This document shows, piece after piece, positions 17,500-25,226 of a stretch of DNA of 64,000 bases. This DNA comes from Chthonomonas sp. UBA2017. GTDB taxonomy: Bacteria > Armatimonadota > Fimbriimonadia > Fimbriimonadales > Fimbriimonadaceae. How positions within the stretch are numbered: the first letter of the stretch is position 1; every line of letters begins with the position of its first letter. Location of the stretch: contig DDCB01000015.1 in assembly GCA_002335425.1 (NCBI GenBank), forward strand, positions 20,174 through 84,173, given 5' to 3'. The notes below the pieces were generated by a model, which did not search any database, was not told the origin of the DNA, and saw nothing but the letters and a program-made list of their open reading frames with translations. The translations under genes were made by a program, and so were the position numbers.

Positions 17500-17555
17500 A
17501 AGTACTGTTTTTAGGGGGCAGGCCCGGAAAGAGGGATGACTTTAACCAAGTCTCG

Positions 17556-17585
17556 TTGAACCTTTACGATACAAAGTAGTATAAA
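17556..17585 (+). promoter_or_regulatory. sigma-70-type promoter in the mutY-sigma gap
   Basis: TTGAAC (17556-17561) and TATAAA (17580-17585) are separated by 18 bp, the same spacing as the tuf and tRNA-Glu promoters. Transcription would start near 17592, about 235 nt before the sigma-factor gene and upstream of a terminator-like hairpin. Confidence 0.6.
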
Positions 17586-17685
17586 CCGATGGGATTCGAA
17601 TGCGACATCGCGTTTGGCCACAGATTTGAATTTGCATGTTCTGGACGCGGTGCTTGGATGAACCGCCCTCCAAGTAGATCAAAGT

Positions 17686-17710
17686 CCCGGCAAAAGTCCC
17701 GGGCCTTTTT
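17686..17710 (+). terminator. terminator/attenuator-like hairpin upstream of the sigma gene
   Basis: CCCGG (17686-17690) can pair with CCGGG (17699-17703) around an 8-nt loop, and a run of five T follows at 17706-17710. The stem is short but GC-only. It could end a roughly 118-nt RNA from the 17556-17585 promoter or attenuate the sigma gene. The rest of the 328-nt gap shows no gene. Confidence 0.45.
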
Positions 17711-17761
17711 CCCAAGACGGGAAACAATGGAGAGAGCGGAGTCGTCGAACGAGACAATCCA

Positions 17762-17777
17762 TTGGCATAGTTTTTGC
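17762..17777 (+). promoter_or_regulatory. sigma-54-type (-24/-12) promoter
   Basis: TTGGCAT at 17762-17768 and TTGC at 17774-17777 put GG and GC exactly 10 nt apart (consensus TGGCAC-N5-TTGCA; observed TGGCAT-AGTTT-TTGCC). The predicted start at about 17789 is 39 nt before the sigma-factor ATG. Neither rpoN nor an enhancer-binding activator is in the window. Confidence 0.6.
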
Positions 17778-17827
17778 CTTGGTGATGCTGGGAGAAGCCG
17801 AGGCTACGGCCTGAACGGGAAGGGAAC

Positions 17828-18685
17828 ATGCAGCAACCAGAACACATGGAGCACGAGGATTCGATACCGAGTTATCTGAACCGCCTGACACAGGTGCCCC
17901 TCTTGTCAGCTGACGAGGAGATCAAATTGACTCGAGCCGCTCAGCACGGGGACCAGCGATCTCGCCAACGGCTCATCGAAGCCAATATGCGGCTCGTCAT
18001 CAACATCGCCAAGTCATATCGAAGCCGAACCGTTCCGCTCGAAGATCTCATCCAAGAAGGTGCCATCGGCTTGGTCCACGCCGTCGAGCGATTCGATCCC
18101 GCCAAGGGATTCCGATTTTCTACCTACGCCACGCACTGGATTCGCCAGTCGATCGGGCGAGCCATCGACAACAAATCGAAGGCCATTCGACTCCCCGCCC
18201 ACATCTCCCAATCCTTGCGCAAAATCGAGCGCGAACGGGCTCGTTTGGTCCGGGAACTGGGGCACGACCCCTCGACCGAGCAGCTGGCCGCATCACTCGG
18301 CCTCTCGCCGAAAAAGCTCCAAACTCTAATTCGAAGCTCGCAAGACCTGCTTTCGCTCGACATGCGCGTCGGAGAGAATGAGAGCACGACCCTTGGCAAC
18401 CTGCTCCAAGACGACTCCGCGCGAAACGCAGAAACGCTGGTGCTCTCCCGCGAGATGGTCGAGGAGCTCCAGCAAATCTTGGGTGAGCTCAGTGAGCGCG
18501 AGCGAAGAGTCATGACATACCGACTCCGGATGGCCGAAGAAGAGGACACCGACGGGGTGCGTGATCACTTGGCCCGAGAGCTCCAGCTCTCTCGCGAGCG
18601 TATCCGGCAGATCGAGATTCAAGCGATCAAGAAGCTGCGGGCCGTGGCCCAGCGGCGAAAGCTCCGCGATCTGCTTCATGGCTAG
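17828..18685 (+). CDS. RNA polymerase sigma factor, RpoD/SigA-like group 2
   Basis: A 285-aa sigma-70 factor. Region 1.2 (SIPSYLNRLTQVPLLSADEE) is followed by region 2 with the -10-recognition helix (ATHWIRQSIGRAI), region 3 and a region 4 helix-turn-helix ending in the RERIRQIEIQAIKKLR signature. It lacks the long acidic region 1.1 and the non-conserved region of a housekeeping RpoD, so it is a group-2 (non-essential or stress) factor or a short SigA. The start at 17828 follows GGGAAGGGAAC. Both a sigma-54-like and a sigma-70-like signal lie upstream, which suggests it sits in a regulatory cascade. Confidence 0.9.
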   Translation: MQQPEHMEHEDSIPSYLNRLTQVPLLSADEEIKLTRAAQHGDQRSRQRLIEANMRLVINIAKSYRSRTVPLEDLIQEGAIGLVHAVERFDPAKGFRFSTYATHWIRQSIGRAIDNKSKAIRLPAHISQSLRKIERERARLVRELGHDPSTEQLAASLGLSPKKLQTLIRSSQDLLSLDMRVGENESTTLGNLLQDDSARNAETLVLSREMVEELQQILGELSERERRVMTYRLRMAEEEDTDGVRDHLARELQLSRERIRQIEIQAIKKLRAVAQRRKLRDLLHG

Positions 18686-18732
18686 TCTAGCGACGGTCCC
18701 CTAGGGGAACCCTTCCGACCCTGCCAGACGTT

Positions 18733-18738
18733 TATACT
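18733..18738 (+). promoter_or_regulatory. -10 box of the TlpA-like gene
   Basis: TATACT lies 36 nt before the ATG at 18775. The leader contains AAGGAAG about 10 nt before the start, so this is a conventional leadered mRNA. Confidence 0.55.
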
Positions 18739-18774
18739 GGAAAGGGCGCTCGGGCCCCAAGGAAGACCTGAACC

Positions 18775-19305
18775 ATGAAAAAAGCCATCCCTCTCTTTGC
18801 CGTCTTGGCCGTTTCAGCAGCTGCCGTTCTCACGACGATGAACGCGTATGCTCAAAACAACAAAGGCCCTGTGGTCGGCAAGCCGGTCCCCGCATTCACC
18901 ATGACCGACCTCGCCGGCAAAAGGCACACCGACCGAACCCTGCGCGGCAAAGTCGTTCTGCTCGACTTTTGGGCCACCTGGTGCGGTCCCTGCAAGGCCG
19001 CTTCCCCCACCATGCAAAAGCTGCACCAGACCTACAACAAGCAAGGGCTGGTCGTCATCGGTGCGAATACCTGGGAGCAAACCAAGGGAATCAAGCCTTC
19101 CCAAGACTACGCCAAGAAGCACAACTACACCTACACGTTCACCCACGGAAATGATAATCTGGCCGAAAGCTGGGGCATCCGAGGAATCCCGCACTTTGTT
19201 CTGATCGGGCGCGATGGCAAGGTCTTGCGCGTCGACACCGGATTCAGCCCGAAGGTCGGCCAAGACATGGAAAAGGCGATCCAAGCCGCTCTGAAGGCTC
19301 GCTAA
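18775..19305 (+). CDS. TlpA/ResA-like exported thioredoxin
   Basis: A 176-aa exported thioredoxin-fold protein. A signal peptide ends near AYAQ (residue 27). The domain has the redox motif CGPC (Cys70-Cys73) inside FWATWCGPCK, the cis-Pro segment RGIPHFVLI and the redoxin-type central insertion. Proteins of this family reduce disulfides or apocytochrome c outside the cytoplasm. There are no cytochrome-maturation genes next to it, so the partner is unknown. It has its own promoter and a downstream terminator. Confidence 0.9.
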   Translation: MKKAIPLFAVLAVSAAAVLTTMNAYAQNNKGPVVGKPVPAFTMTDLAGKRHTDRTLRGKVVLLDFWATWCGPCKAASPTMQKLHQTYNKQGLVVIGANTWEQTKGIKPSQDYAKKHNYTYTFTHGNDNLAESWGIRGIPHFVLIGRDGKVLRVDTGFSPKVGQDMEKAIQAALKAR

Positions 19306-19323
19306 AGAATTCTCAATCCCAAA

Positions 19324-19390
19324 GGACGGTCCGGTCCGATCGCGCGGGGCGAAGGCAACCCCCAGCGAACGTTAAGGGCCGTCCCTTTTT
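19324..19390 (+). terminator. terminator after the TlpA-like gene
   Basis: GGACGG (19324-19329) pairs with CCGTCC (19379-19384), closing a GC-rich loop with further internal pairing, and is followed by CTTTTTT. It lies 18 nt past the stop codon. Confidence 0.55.
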
Positions 19391-19391
19391 T

Positions 19392-20426
19392 ATGCAAACC
19401 GGGTCGGATTTGGAGCAGGAATCCGGCGATCCTCCCCCGAAATATTTCATAATCAAGAACGAAGTGATTCCGCGCTTCGCTGCCGAAGGGTTTGGATCGC
19501 TTCACAGCAAAATTACGGACAGGGAAGTCGCTATCAAACACGCTCACCACGAACATCCGCCGATCTCGTATCCGGCTCTCTTTTCGAAGTTCTTCCTCTT
19601 TACGGGCCTGCAAGTGGCCGCCTTCATCGGGATTTTTGCCTGGGTCGCCCCAGACATGTTTCGACAGGAGTGGTCGCAGCCAGGAATGATGATCCTCTGG
19701 GCTTTTGCCATGGGGATCCCGCTGAGCCTGTTCGAATACCTCTATCATCGCTACCTGCTCCATTCGGCGGTCTTGCCGTTTTTGGGTTCTATGCACCGGG
19801 CGCACAGCCACCACCATGGTCTGACTGCGGTCAAAGCGCCCGTCACGCCCAAAGACCCCGAGGCAATGGTCGAAGTGAAAAGCGAGTACCCGATCCTCAG
19901 CGAAGAACAAGAGGAGTCGATGATGTTTCCGATCTACGCGATTTCGATCTTCCTGGCCCTCTTCTTGGTTTTGCTGGCGCTGCCGTTCAAGCTGCTGTTC
20001 CCGGGCCAGCCGGTCATCCTCGGGGTGATCTTGTGTGTCACCTTGTGCTACAGCCTCTATGAGCTTTGGCACCAGGTCCTTCACCTGCCGTTCGACCGAT
20101 TCTGGAAGCCCTTGATGAACAAGCAGCCGATTCGCAGCATCACTCGCTACATTTACAGTTTCCACCTGATGCACCACTGGCGTCCGACCTTGAACCTGGC
20201 AGTGGTCGGTTTTTGGGGAGTTGCCGTGTGGGATCACCTCTTTGGGACCCACCGCCGTCCCTACCACCTACCGATTCATGGGGCCAAGGTGAACTACCAC
20301 GACGCATCCATGCGAAAGCCTCGGTGGCCGATCAGCGCCCTCGACAAGGTGCAACCCGGACTTTACAAAGGATCGCGACGGCTCGAAAACTCCATCAAGC
20401 AGATATTTCGGCGTCGGTCCAGCTAA
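19392..20426 (+). CDS. fatty acid hydroxylase / sterol desaturase family membrane enzyme
   Basis: A 344-aa protein with four or so transmembrane helices and the diiron-binding histidine clusters of the fatty acid hydroxylase superfamily: HRYLLH, HRAHSHHH and HLMHHW, with HQVLH between. Members hydroxylate or desaturate lipids such as sterols, carotenoids or sphingolipid-like chains; the substrate is not predictable. The ATG at 19392 touches the T-run of the preceding terminator, so the real start may be the in-frame GTG at 19464, which follows a CATAAT box by 10 nt. It precedes a GT4 gene on the same strand. Confidence 0.82.
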   Translation: MQTGSDLEQESGDPPPKYFIIKNEVIPRFAAEGFGSLHSKITDREVAIKHAHHEHPPISYPALFSKFFLFTGLQVAAFIGIFAWVAPDMFRQEWSQPGMMILWAFAMGIPLSLFEYLYHRYLLHSAVLPFLGSMHRAHSHHHGLTAVKAPVTPKDPEAMVEVKSEYPILSEEQEESMMFPIYAISIFLALFLVLLALPFKLLFPGQPVILGVILCVTLCYSLYELWHQVLHLPFDRFWKPLMNKQPIRSITRYIYSFHLMHHWRPTLNLAVVGFWGVAVWDHLFGTHRRPYHLPIHGAKVNYHDASMRKPRWPISALDKVQPGLYKGSRRLENSIKQIFRRRSS

Positions 20427-20429
20427 ACT
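20424..20429 (+). promoter_or_regulatory. -10 box for leaderless GT4 gene
   Basis: TAAACT ends 6 nt before the ATG at 20436. The box overlaps the stop codon of the preceding gene. Confidence 0.45.
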
Positions 20430-20435
20430 GCCCAC

Positions 20436-21830
20436 ATGCGGGTGGTCATGCTGTCCTGGGAATATCCTCCCCGAATCGTGGGAGGCATCAGCCCGCACGT
20501 CTCGGAACTCTCCCAAGAGCTCGTGCGACAAGGCATCAAAGTCCACGTCGTCACCAAAGCGACGCCCCAAGCTCCGGATGAAGAGGTCGTCGAAGGCGTC
20601 AAGATTCATCGCGTCCATCTGGCCGAAGAGCCTCACAACTTCATTCACGAGATTCAGCTTCTGAACGCCGCCACCGACCTGCGCGTTCGTCAACTCCTGG
20701 AGCGATGGCGGCCCGGCGGAGAACCGACGCTGTTCCACGCCCACGACTGGCTCTCGCTCGACGCCGGAAGAGAACTTAAGTACGAATATCAACTCCCGGT
20801 GATCGCGACCGTCCATGCGACCGAAAAGGGGCGCAACAACGGGCTCCACAACGACCTCCAGCGCTACATTCACGAACAGGAGTACTGGCTCACCTATGAG
20901 GCCTGGCGAGTCATCGTGTGTAGCGAGTTCATGAAGTCCCAAGTCTCGCAGTCGTTCGACGTCCCGCCCAATAAGATCGACGTGATCTACAACGGAGTCC
21001 ACGCCGAGAAGTTCGAGTTCGACTGGGATGAAGCCGAACAAGCTCAGGTGCGGGCGACCCTTGCCGGGCCGGACGAGAAGATCGTCCTCTACGTCGGCCG
21101 GTTCGTCCGCGAAAAAGGGATCCACGTTCTATTGAACGCCGCGAGCATCGTCCTCGCCCAAGAGCCCAAAACGAAATTTGTGATCGTCGGAGGCGGCGTC
21201 CGCGAAAAGCTCGAAAAATTTGTCCGCTGGTTTGGTCTCAAAGACCGCGTCGTTTTCACCGGCTTTATGGCGAATCGGGCGCTCCACCAACTCTACCGCT
21301 GCGCCGATGTCGCGGTCTTTCCCTCGCTCTATGAGCCGTTCGGCATTGTCGCCCTCGAAGGGATGGCGGCGGGCGCGGCCGTCGTCGCAAGCGATGCCGG
21401 AGGGCTCCGAGAAGTCGTCCTCCACGACAAAACCGGCACGTCCCATTACGCCGGCAGCACCGAGAGCCTCGGTTGGGCGATCGTCCACGTTCTTCGCGAT
21501 CCCGAGCGCGCCGAACGGCTGAAGCAGGCCGCGAGCGCTCGGCTCAAAACCGATTTCAACTGGAGCCGAATCGCTGGACAAACGATCCAGGTCTACAAGC
21601 GGGTCTGGACCGAGTTCCTCGAAAGTTATTGGGCCAATCGCACGCTCTGGCCCGTCTCGCCCGGTGCCGAAGATCGTGCCGCCGAACTGCACGTTAAAGA
21701 GAAAGCTCTCACCGGAGCTTTTTCCAGCCGCCCAGCTCGACCGGTCCATGTGCCGATTCCCGAAGCCGGGGTCCATGCCGACGAAGTCATTCGCCACCGA
21801 GTCGATGACGAAGTCGATCAAGACGACTAG
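20436..21830 (+). CDS. glycosyltransferase family 4 (glycogen-synthase-like)
   Basis: A 464-aa GT-B glycosyltransferase. The N-terminal domain opens with MLSWEYPPRIVGGISPHV, the sugar-acceptor side motif of GT4/GT5 enzymes. The C-terminal domain has the nucleotide-sugar-binding YVGRFVREKGI and the family E-x7-E segment (EPFGIVALEGMAAG). Such enzymes transfer glucose, mannose or similar residues to polysaccharides or lipids. The C-terminal 40 residues are an unusual His/Pro-rich extension. No glycogen genes are adjacent, so the acceptor is unknown. Confidence 0.88.
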   Translation: MRVVMLSWEYPPRIVGGISPHVSELSQELVRQGIKVHVVTKATPQAPDEEVVEGVKIHRVHLAEEPHNFIHEIQLLNAATDLRVRQLLERWRPGGEPTLFHAHDWLSLDAGRELKYEYQLPVIATVHATEKGRNNGLHNDLQRYIHEQEYWLTYEAWRVIVCSEFMKSQVSQSFDVPPNKIDVIYNGVHAEKFEFDWDEAEQAQVRATLAGPDEKIVLYVGRFVREKGIHVLLNAASIVLAQEPKTKFVIVGGGVREKLEKFVRWFGLKDRVVFTGFMANRALHQLYRCADVAVFPSLYEPFGIVALEGMAAGAAVVASDAGGLREVVLHDKTGTSHYAGSTESLGWAIVHVLRDPERAERLKQAASARLKTDFNWSRIAGQTIQVYKRVWTEFLESYWANRTLWPVSPGAEDRAAELHVKEKALTGAFSSRPARPVHVPIPEAGVHADEVIRHRVDDEVDQDD

Positions 21831-22124
21831 TTATGCGATCGCCTCGATCCGCCGAGCCAACTCAAAATCGTACGCAGTCAGTCCGCCCGCATCGTGAGTG
21901 ATCATGCTGACTTGGACCTTGCCATAAAGAATCAGTAAGTCGGGGTGGTGATTGAGCTGGTCCGCCAAGTGACCGATGCTGCTGGCAAACATGACCCCCG
22001 CTGCATAGCTTGGCAAGGCATAGATCTTTGTGAGCATGCCGCCTTGGATAGTCCAGCCTGGTAATTCGGCCAGGAGCGCCGTCTGGGCCTCAGGAGAGAG
22101 AGGTTCGTAAGTCAGTTCACCCAT
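21831..22124 (-). CDS. phhB: pterin-4a-carbinolamine dehydratase
   Basis: A 97-aa dehydratase that recycles 4a-hydroxytetrahydropterin produced by aromatic amino acid hydroxylases. The family's catalytic histidine cluster is present (His52, then NHHPDL with His59, His60, Pro61). Length is typical. A TAGCAT box ends 6 nt before its ATG on the minus strand. It stands alone; the tandem pterin synthase operon at 1849-5991 is the other pterin-linked locus in the window. Confidence 0.93.
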   Translation of the reverse strand: MGELTYEPLSPEAQTALLAELPGWTIQGGMLTKIYALPSYAAGVMFASSIGHLADQLNHHPDLLILYGKVQVSMITHDAGGLTAYDFELARRIEAIA

Positions 22125-22130
22125 GGGTCG

Positions 22131-22136
22131 ATGCTA
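22131..22136 (-). promoter_or_regulatory. -10 box for leaderless phhB
   Basis: Minus-strand TAGCAT ends 6 nt before the phhB ATG (22124); the interval CGACCC has no ribosome-binding site. Confidence 0.5.
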
Positions 22137-22189
22137 CCTGGACCTTGGCATGAGAGACCGTCCGCCTTCGACGGCGATGCGACTTGATG

Positions 22190-22195
22190 TAGAAT
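22190..22195 (+). promoter_or_regulatory. -10 box of glpX
   Basis: TAGAAT lies 26 nt before the ATG at 22222, giving a leader of about 20 nt that includes AAGGA. Confidence 0.5.
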
Positions 22196-22221
22196 GCTCC
22201 ACAATCGTACGCAAGGACTCC

Positions 22222-23187
22222 ATGATGAACGACCGAAATTACCACCTCGACTTTCTGCGTGTGACCGAAGCTGCCGCCTTGTCCGCCGCCCGATGGGTCG
22301 GCAAAGGGAATCGAGACAGCGCCGACCAAGCAGCTTGCGAAGCGATGCGGGCGACGCTCGGCGACATGCAAATGAGGGGCACCATCGTCATCGGAGAAGG
22401 CGAACGAGACGAGGCGCCGATGCTCTTTATCGGCGAACAACTTGGCTCCGGCGATGGCCCCGAAGTACAAATCGCGGTGGATCCGCTCGAAGGGACCAAT
22501 CTCTGTGCGAACGGCACCCCCAACGCCATTGCCGTTCTCGCCGCCACCGTCACCGGGGAAGGGCATTTGATGCATGCCCCCGATTGCTATATGGAGAAGC
22601 TCGTCGTCGGCCCTGAATGTAAAGGCGTGATCGATATCACGCTCCCGGCTCGGGTGAACTTGCGGCTGATGGCCAAGGCCATGGGTAAAGACGTCGACGA
22701 AATGATCATCGGAATTCTGGAGCGACCGCGACACGATGCGCTCATCGAAGAGCTGCGCGAAGCGGGTGCTCGCGTCCATCTGATTCCCGATGGAGACCTT
22801 TCCGTTGCCCTTGCGGCCATGGACCCAGATAGCGGCGTGGATGGACTGATGGGAATTGGAGGCGCCCCCGAAGGGGTGATCTCGGCCGCCGCAGTCCTCT
22901 GCTGTGGGGGCGAAATGCAAGCTCGTCTGGTCTTCACAAGCGACGAGCAGCGGGCTCGAGCCGAGAAAATGACGGGCGGCGATCTCGATCGAGTCTTTCA
23001 CACGAACGACCTCGCAAGCGGCAACGTCATGTTCGCCGCCACCGGAATTACGTCCGGCGACCTGCTGAAAGGGGTGCGTTACAAGCGGGGCCACGCTCTG
23101 ACCGAATCGATCGTGATGCGATCGTCCACCGGGACGATCCGCCGAATCGAGACTGTTCACCAATCCGAGCGAATCTACGAATTCTGA
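22222..23187 (+). CDS. glpX: fructose-1,6-bisphosphatase class II
   Basis: A 321-aa GlpX-type phosphatase of gluconeogenesis, also able to act on sedoheptulose bisphosphate in some bacteria. Metal- and substrate-binding motifs are GEGERDEAPML, DPLEGTNLCANG and MGIGGAPEGVISAAAV. Length matches the family. The start is one of two adjacent ATG codons (22222 or 22225) preceded by AAGGA; the upstream in-frame ATG at 22123 would extend into phhB and its promoter. Monocistronic. Confidence 0.95.
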   Translation: MMNDRNYHLDFLRVTEAAALSAARWVGKGNRDSADQAACEAMRATLGDMQMRGTIVIGEGERDEAPMLFIGEQLGSGDGPEVQIAVDPLEGTNLCANGTPNAIAVLAATVTGEGHLMHAPDCYMEKLVVGPECKGVIDITLPARVNLRLMAKAMGKDVDEMIIGILERPRHDALIEELREAGARVHLIPDGDLSVALAAMDPDSGVDGLMGIGGAPEGVISAAAVLCCGGEMQARLVFTSDEQRARAEKMTGGDLDRVFHTNDLASGNVMFAATGITSGDLLKGVRYKRGHALTESIVMRSSTGTIRRIETVHQSERIYEF

Positions 23188-23209
23188 GAAGTCCACCGAA
23201 GAAAAAAAG

Positions 23210-23230
23210 AGGTCCCGAGGCTCGGGACCT
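23210..23230 (-). terminator. terminator of the AAA ATPase gene
   Basis: AGGTCCCGAG and CTCGGGACCT (23210-23219 / 23221-23230) form a near-perfect inverted repeat. On the minus strand it is followed by CTTTTTTTC. It lies about 170 nt beyond the ATPase stop; the interval 23231-23398 holds no gene that I can see. Confidence 0.75.
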
Positions 23231-23398
23231 GATCTTCGATCTTTGGAGTCGAGGCTCTGGCGTCCTCTGTTTTCAGCGCATGGACTGATGACCAAAATGA
23301 TACGTCAATCCATCACTGAAAAGAAACCCTTTTAAGGGAATCCTAATGATCTTTTGACACTCGAACGCGATCCGTAAGTTCGCGGGGCCTAGGACTCC

Positions 23399-24895
23399 TT
23401 AAAGTTCGCCGACCCGGTCCGCACTCGGGCGGGCCCGCATTTTGGCCCAGTTCCGCAGCTCGTCGATCTCTTCGGCCATCATCACGCTCAGAGGCACACT
23501 CGAATTCACTTCAAGTTCCAGGTCAGCCTGGCTCAGTTCTCGGCCTTCGTCAAAGGCGTGATAAAGCGCCCCCACAACCGCCTGTTCAATCTCGGCGCCG
23601 CTGAACCCCTTCGAGGCTTTCACCAGGCTGTCTAAGTCGTACTGCTGAGGGTCGCGCTTGCGCTTGCTCAGGTGAATCTCAAAGATCTGCCTGCGCTCCT
23701 CGGATTCCGGCAAGTCGATAAAGAAGATCTCGTCAAATCGCCCCTTGCGCAGGAGCTCGGGGGGAAGGCTCGAGACGTCATTGGCGGTTGCGATCAGAAA
23801 CACGGGCTTGGTCTTTTCCTGCATCCAGGTCAGAAAGGTCGCAAACACCCGAGCGGTTGTCCCCGAATCACTCACCCCACTCGCCCCGACGCCCGCAAAC
23901 CCCTTCTCGAGTTCGTCCGCCCACAAAACACAGGGTGCCACCGACTCCGCCACTCGGATCGCCTTTCGAATGTTCTCTTCACTCTGGCCCACGAGGCTGC
24001 CAAAGATTCGACCGACGTCCATCTTCAGCATCGGCAGATTCCAACTCGACGCAATGCCCTTGGCGACAAGCGATTTCCCGCAACCCTGAACTCCCAAGAG
24101 GAGAACCCCCTTGGGGGCCGGAATTCCAAACTGCTTTGCGCGATCGGTGAATGCCGAGCGTCGCTTTTCGAGCCAATCTTTCAAAAGGTTGTGTCCGCCG
24201 ACGTCACTGAGCGTGGTCGTCGCCGGATAAAACTCCAACAGACCGCTCTTGCGGACGATCTGCTTCTTCTCCTCCAAGATCCGATCCACGCTCAATCGCT
24301 TCAGCTCGACCAGGCTGCGAGCAAATGCCGACTCGATCTCGTCCAACGTCAACCCTTGCGCACTCTTGATCAAAAGCTCTCGGTCCTCGTCGCTCAAATC
24401 GACTTGAACCCCCGGATGATCGCGCACAGCGTTGATCACCACCGAAAGCTGCTGCTCGATCTCCTTGGGTCCCGGCAAAGGAAACTCAAGGACCGTCACG
24501 TCCTTCTCAAGCTCAGTGGGCAAGGTCATCACAGGCCCCGTCAAAAGAAGGGTCTGTGACTTTCCGCGCAAACGCCCGGAAAGATCGCGAAGGAGCCGAA
24601 TCACCCGCGGATCACGCAGATAGGGATGGAAATCTCGGAGCATGAAGACCGTCTGTTCGGGTGCCTCATGCAGTTGCGCTAAGACCTCAAGCTCGCCGGG
24701 GAGGCCCGATTTGGCATCGAGGCTGCGCAGAGGCGGCCTAAGTCCCTGGGTCACCGACCAGGTGTGAAGGGTCCGCTGGAGTTTGGACGCCACCTGCTGA
24801 AGCCCCGATTCAACCCGACGCTCCTCCCAAGTGCTCACAAAGAGGATCGGATACTTGGCCCGAATCAAAACTTCAATTTCATGAAGCGCATCCAT
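23399..24895 (-). CDS. Ycf46-like AAA+ ATPase
   Basis: A 498-aa AAA+ ATPase resembling the Ycf46 family. The N-terminal half (about 1-220) is a degenerate P-loop-like domain; the C-terminal half is a full AAA module with Walker A GVQGCGKS, Walker B ending LWADELEKG, a sensor-1-like IATAND segment and the arginine-finger-like LLRKGRFDE. In cyanobacteria Ycf46 influences inorganic carbon use, but the biochemical role is unknown. A TAAGAT box ends 7 nt before the ATG, and a set of GTAGAC repeats lies just upstream. It is divergent from the dcw operon. Confidence 0.85.
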   Translation of the reverse strand: MDALHEIEVLIRAKYPILFVSTWEERRVESGLQQVASKLQRTLHTWSVTQGLRPPLRSLDAKSGLPGELEVLAQLHEAPEQTVFMLRDFHPYLRDPRVIRLLRDLSGRLRGKSQTLLLTGPVMTLPTELEKDVTVLEFPLPGPKEIEQQLSVVINAVRDHPGVQVDLSDEDRELLIKSAQGLTLDEIESAFARSLVELKRLSVDRILEEKKQIVRKSGLLEFYPATTTLSDVGGHNLLKDWLEKRRSAFTDRAKQFGIPAPKGVLLLGVQGCGKSLVAKGIASSWNLPMLKMDVGRIFGSLVGQSEENIRKAIRVAESVAPCVLWADELEKGFAGVGASGVSDSGTTARVFATFLTWMQEKTKPVFLIATANDVSSLPPELLRKGRFDEIFFIDLPESEERRQIFEIHLSKRKRDPQQYDLDSLVKASKGFSGAEIEQAVVGALYHAFDEGRELSQADLELEVNSSVPLSVMMAEEIDELRNWAKMRARPSADRVGEL

Positions 24896-24902
24896 GTGTG
24901 CG

Positions 24903-24908
24903 ATCTTA
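24903..24908 (-). promoter_or_regulatory. -10 box for leaderless AAA ATPase gene
   Basis: Minus-strand TAAGAT ends 7 nt before the ATG at 24895, with no ribosome-binding site in the gap. Confidence 0.45.
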
Positions 24909-24945
24909 CCGGGCTCGCCGCTCTGGCGTTTCAGGTCCCACGTGG

Positions 24946-25013
24946 AGTAGACGTCCCAGTAGACGAGGTCGCAACAGCGTCTACAACTTCGCAGATTCTA
25001 ACCAAATGTCTAC
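24946..25013. repeat. GTAGAC direct/inverted repeat cluster (possible operator)
   Basis: AGTAGACG occurs at 24946-24953 and again at 24958-24965 (12 bp apart). The inverse CGTCTAC is at 24978-24984 and GTCTAC at 25008-25013. Four copies of a 6-mer within 68 bp, two in each orientation, sit between the divergent AAA ATPase and mraZ genes. This resembles a multi-site binding region for a dimeric regulator. The factor is unknown. Part of the 331-nt gap 24896-25226. Confidence 0.5.
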
Positions 25014-25078
25014 TTATTAAGTGGAGCAAAATCCCAAAAACTTTGTAAAAATATGACCTATGCGGGCCAATAAGCTCA

Positions 25079-25084
25079 TATAAT
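25079..25084 (+). promoter_or_regulatory. probable -10 box of the dcw operon
   Basis: A consensus TATAAT, with a second TATAAG 10 bp later (25089-25094), lies about 140 nt upstream of mraZ. No convincing -35 was found. The resulting leader contains the hairpins at 25094-25198. Confidence 0.5.
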
Positions 25085-25093
25085 CCCATATAA

Positions 25094-25198
25094 GTGGAGC
25101 GGCTCACCAAGAAGGAGAGCCCATCCACCGGGGAATGGGCTGGGGTGTCCACTTCCAGATTCAGCCGGGCCGGGGCCCACGGATGGGACTCGGCCCCG
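25094..25198 (+). other. structured leader of mraZ (two hairpins)
   Basis: First element: AGCCCAT (25118-25124) pairs with ATGGGCT (25135-25141) and an outer GTGGA (25094-25098) with TCCAC (25148-25152). Second element: CGGGGCC (25171-25177) pairs with GGCCCCG (25192-25198), followed by CACCTTTT. The second resembles a weak terminator or attenuator. The ribosome-binding region and start of mraZ follow at 25227. Confidence 0.4.
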
Positions 25199-25226
25199 CA
25201 CCTTTTGAACCGAATGAACCAAGTCC

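Noticed and set aside
17589..17879. 96-aa frame in the mutY-sigma gap
   Set aside because: No ribosome-binding site, no recognisable protein and it overlaps the sigma gene in another frame.
18697..18708. 12-bp palindrome TCCCCTAGGGGA after the sigma gene
   Set aside because: No T-run and too short a loop for a terminator; no second copy seen nearby.
25136..25145. TGGGC-TGGGG as MraZ binding repeats
   Set aside because: MraZ sites elsewhere are three TGGG-type repeats spaced 10 bp; here two abut without that phasing.
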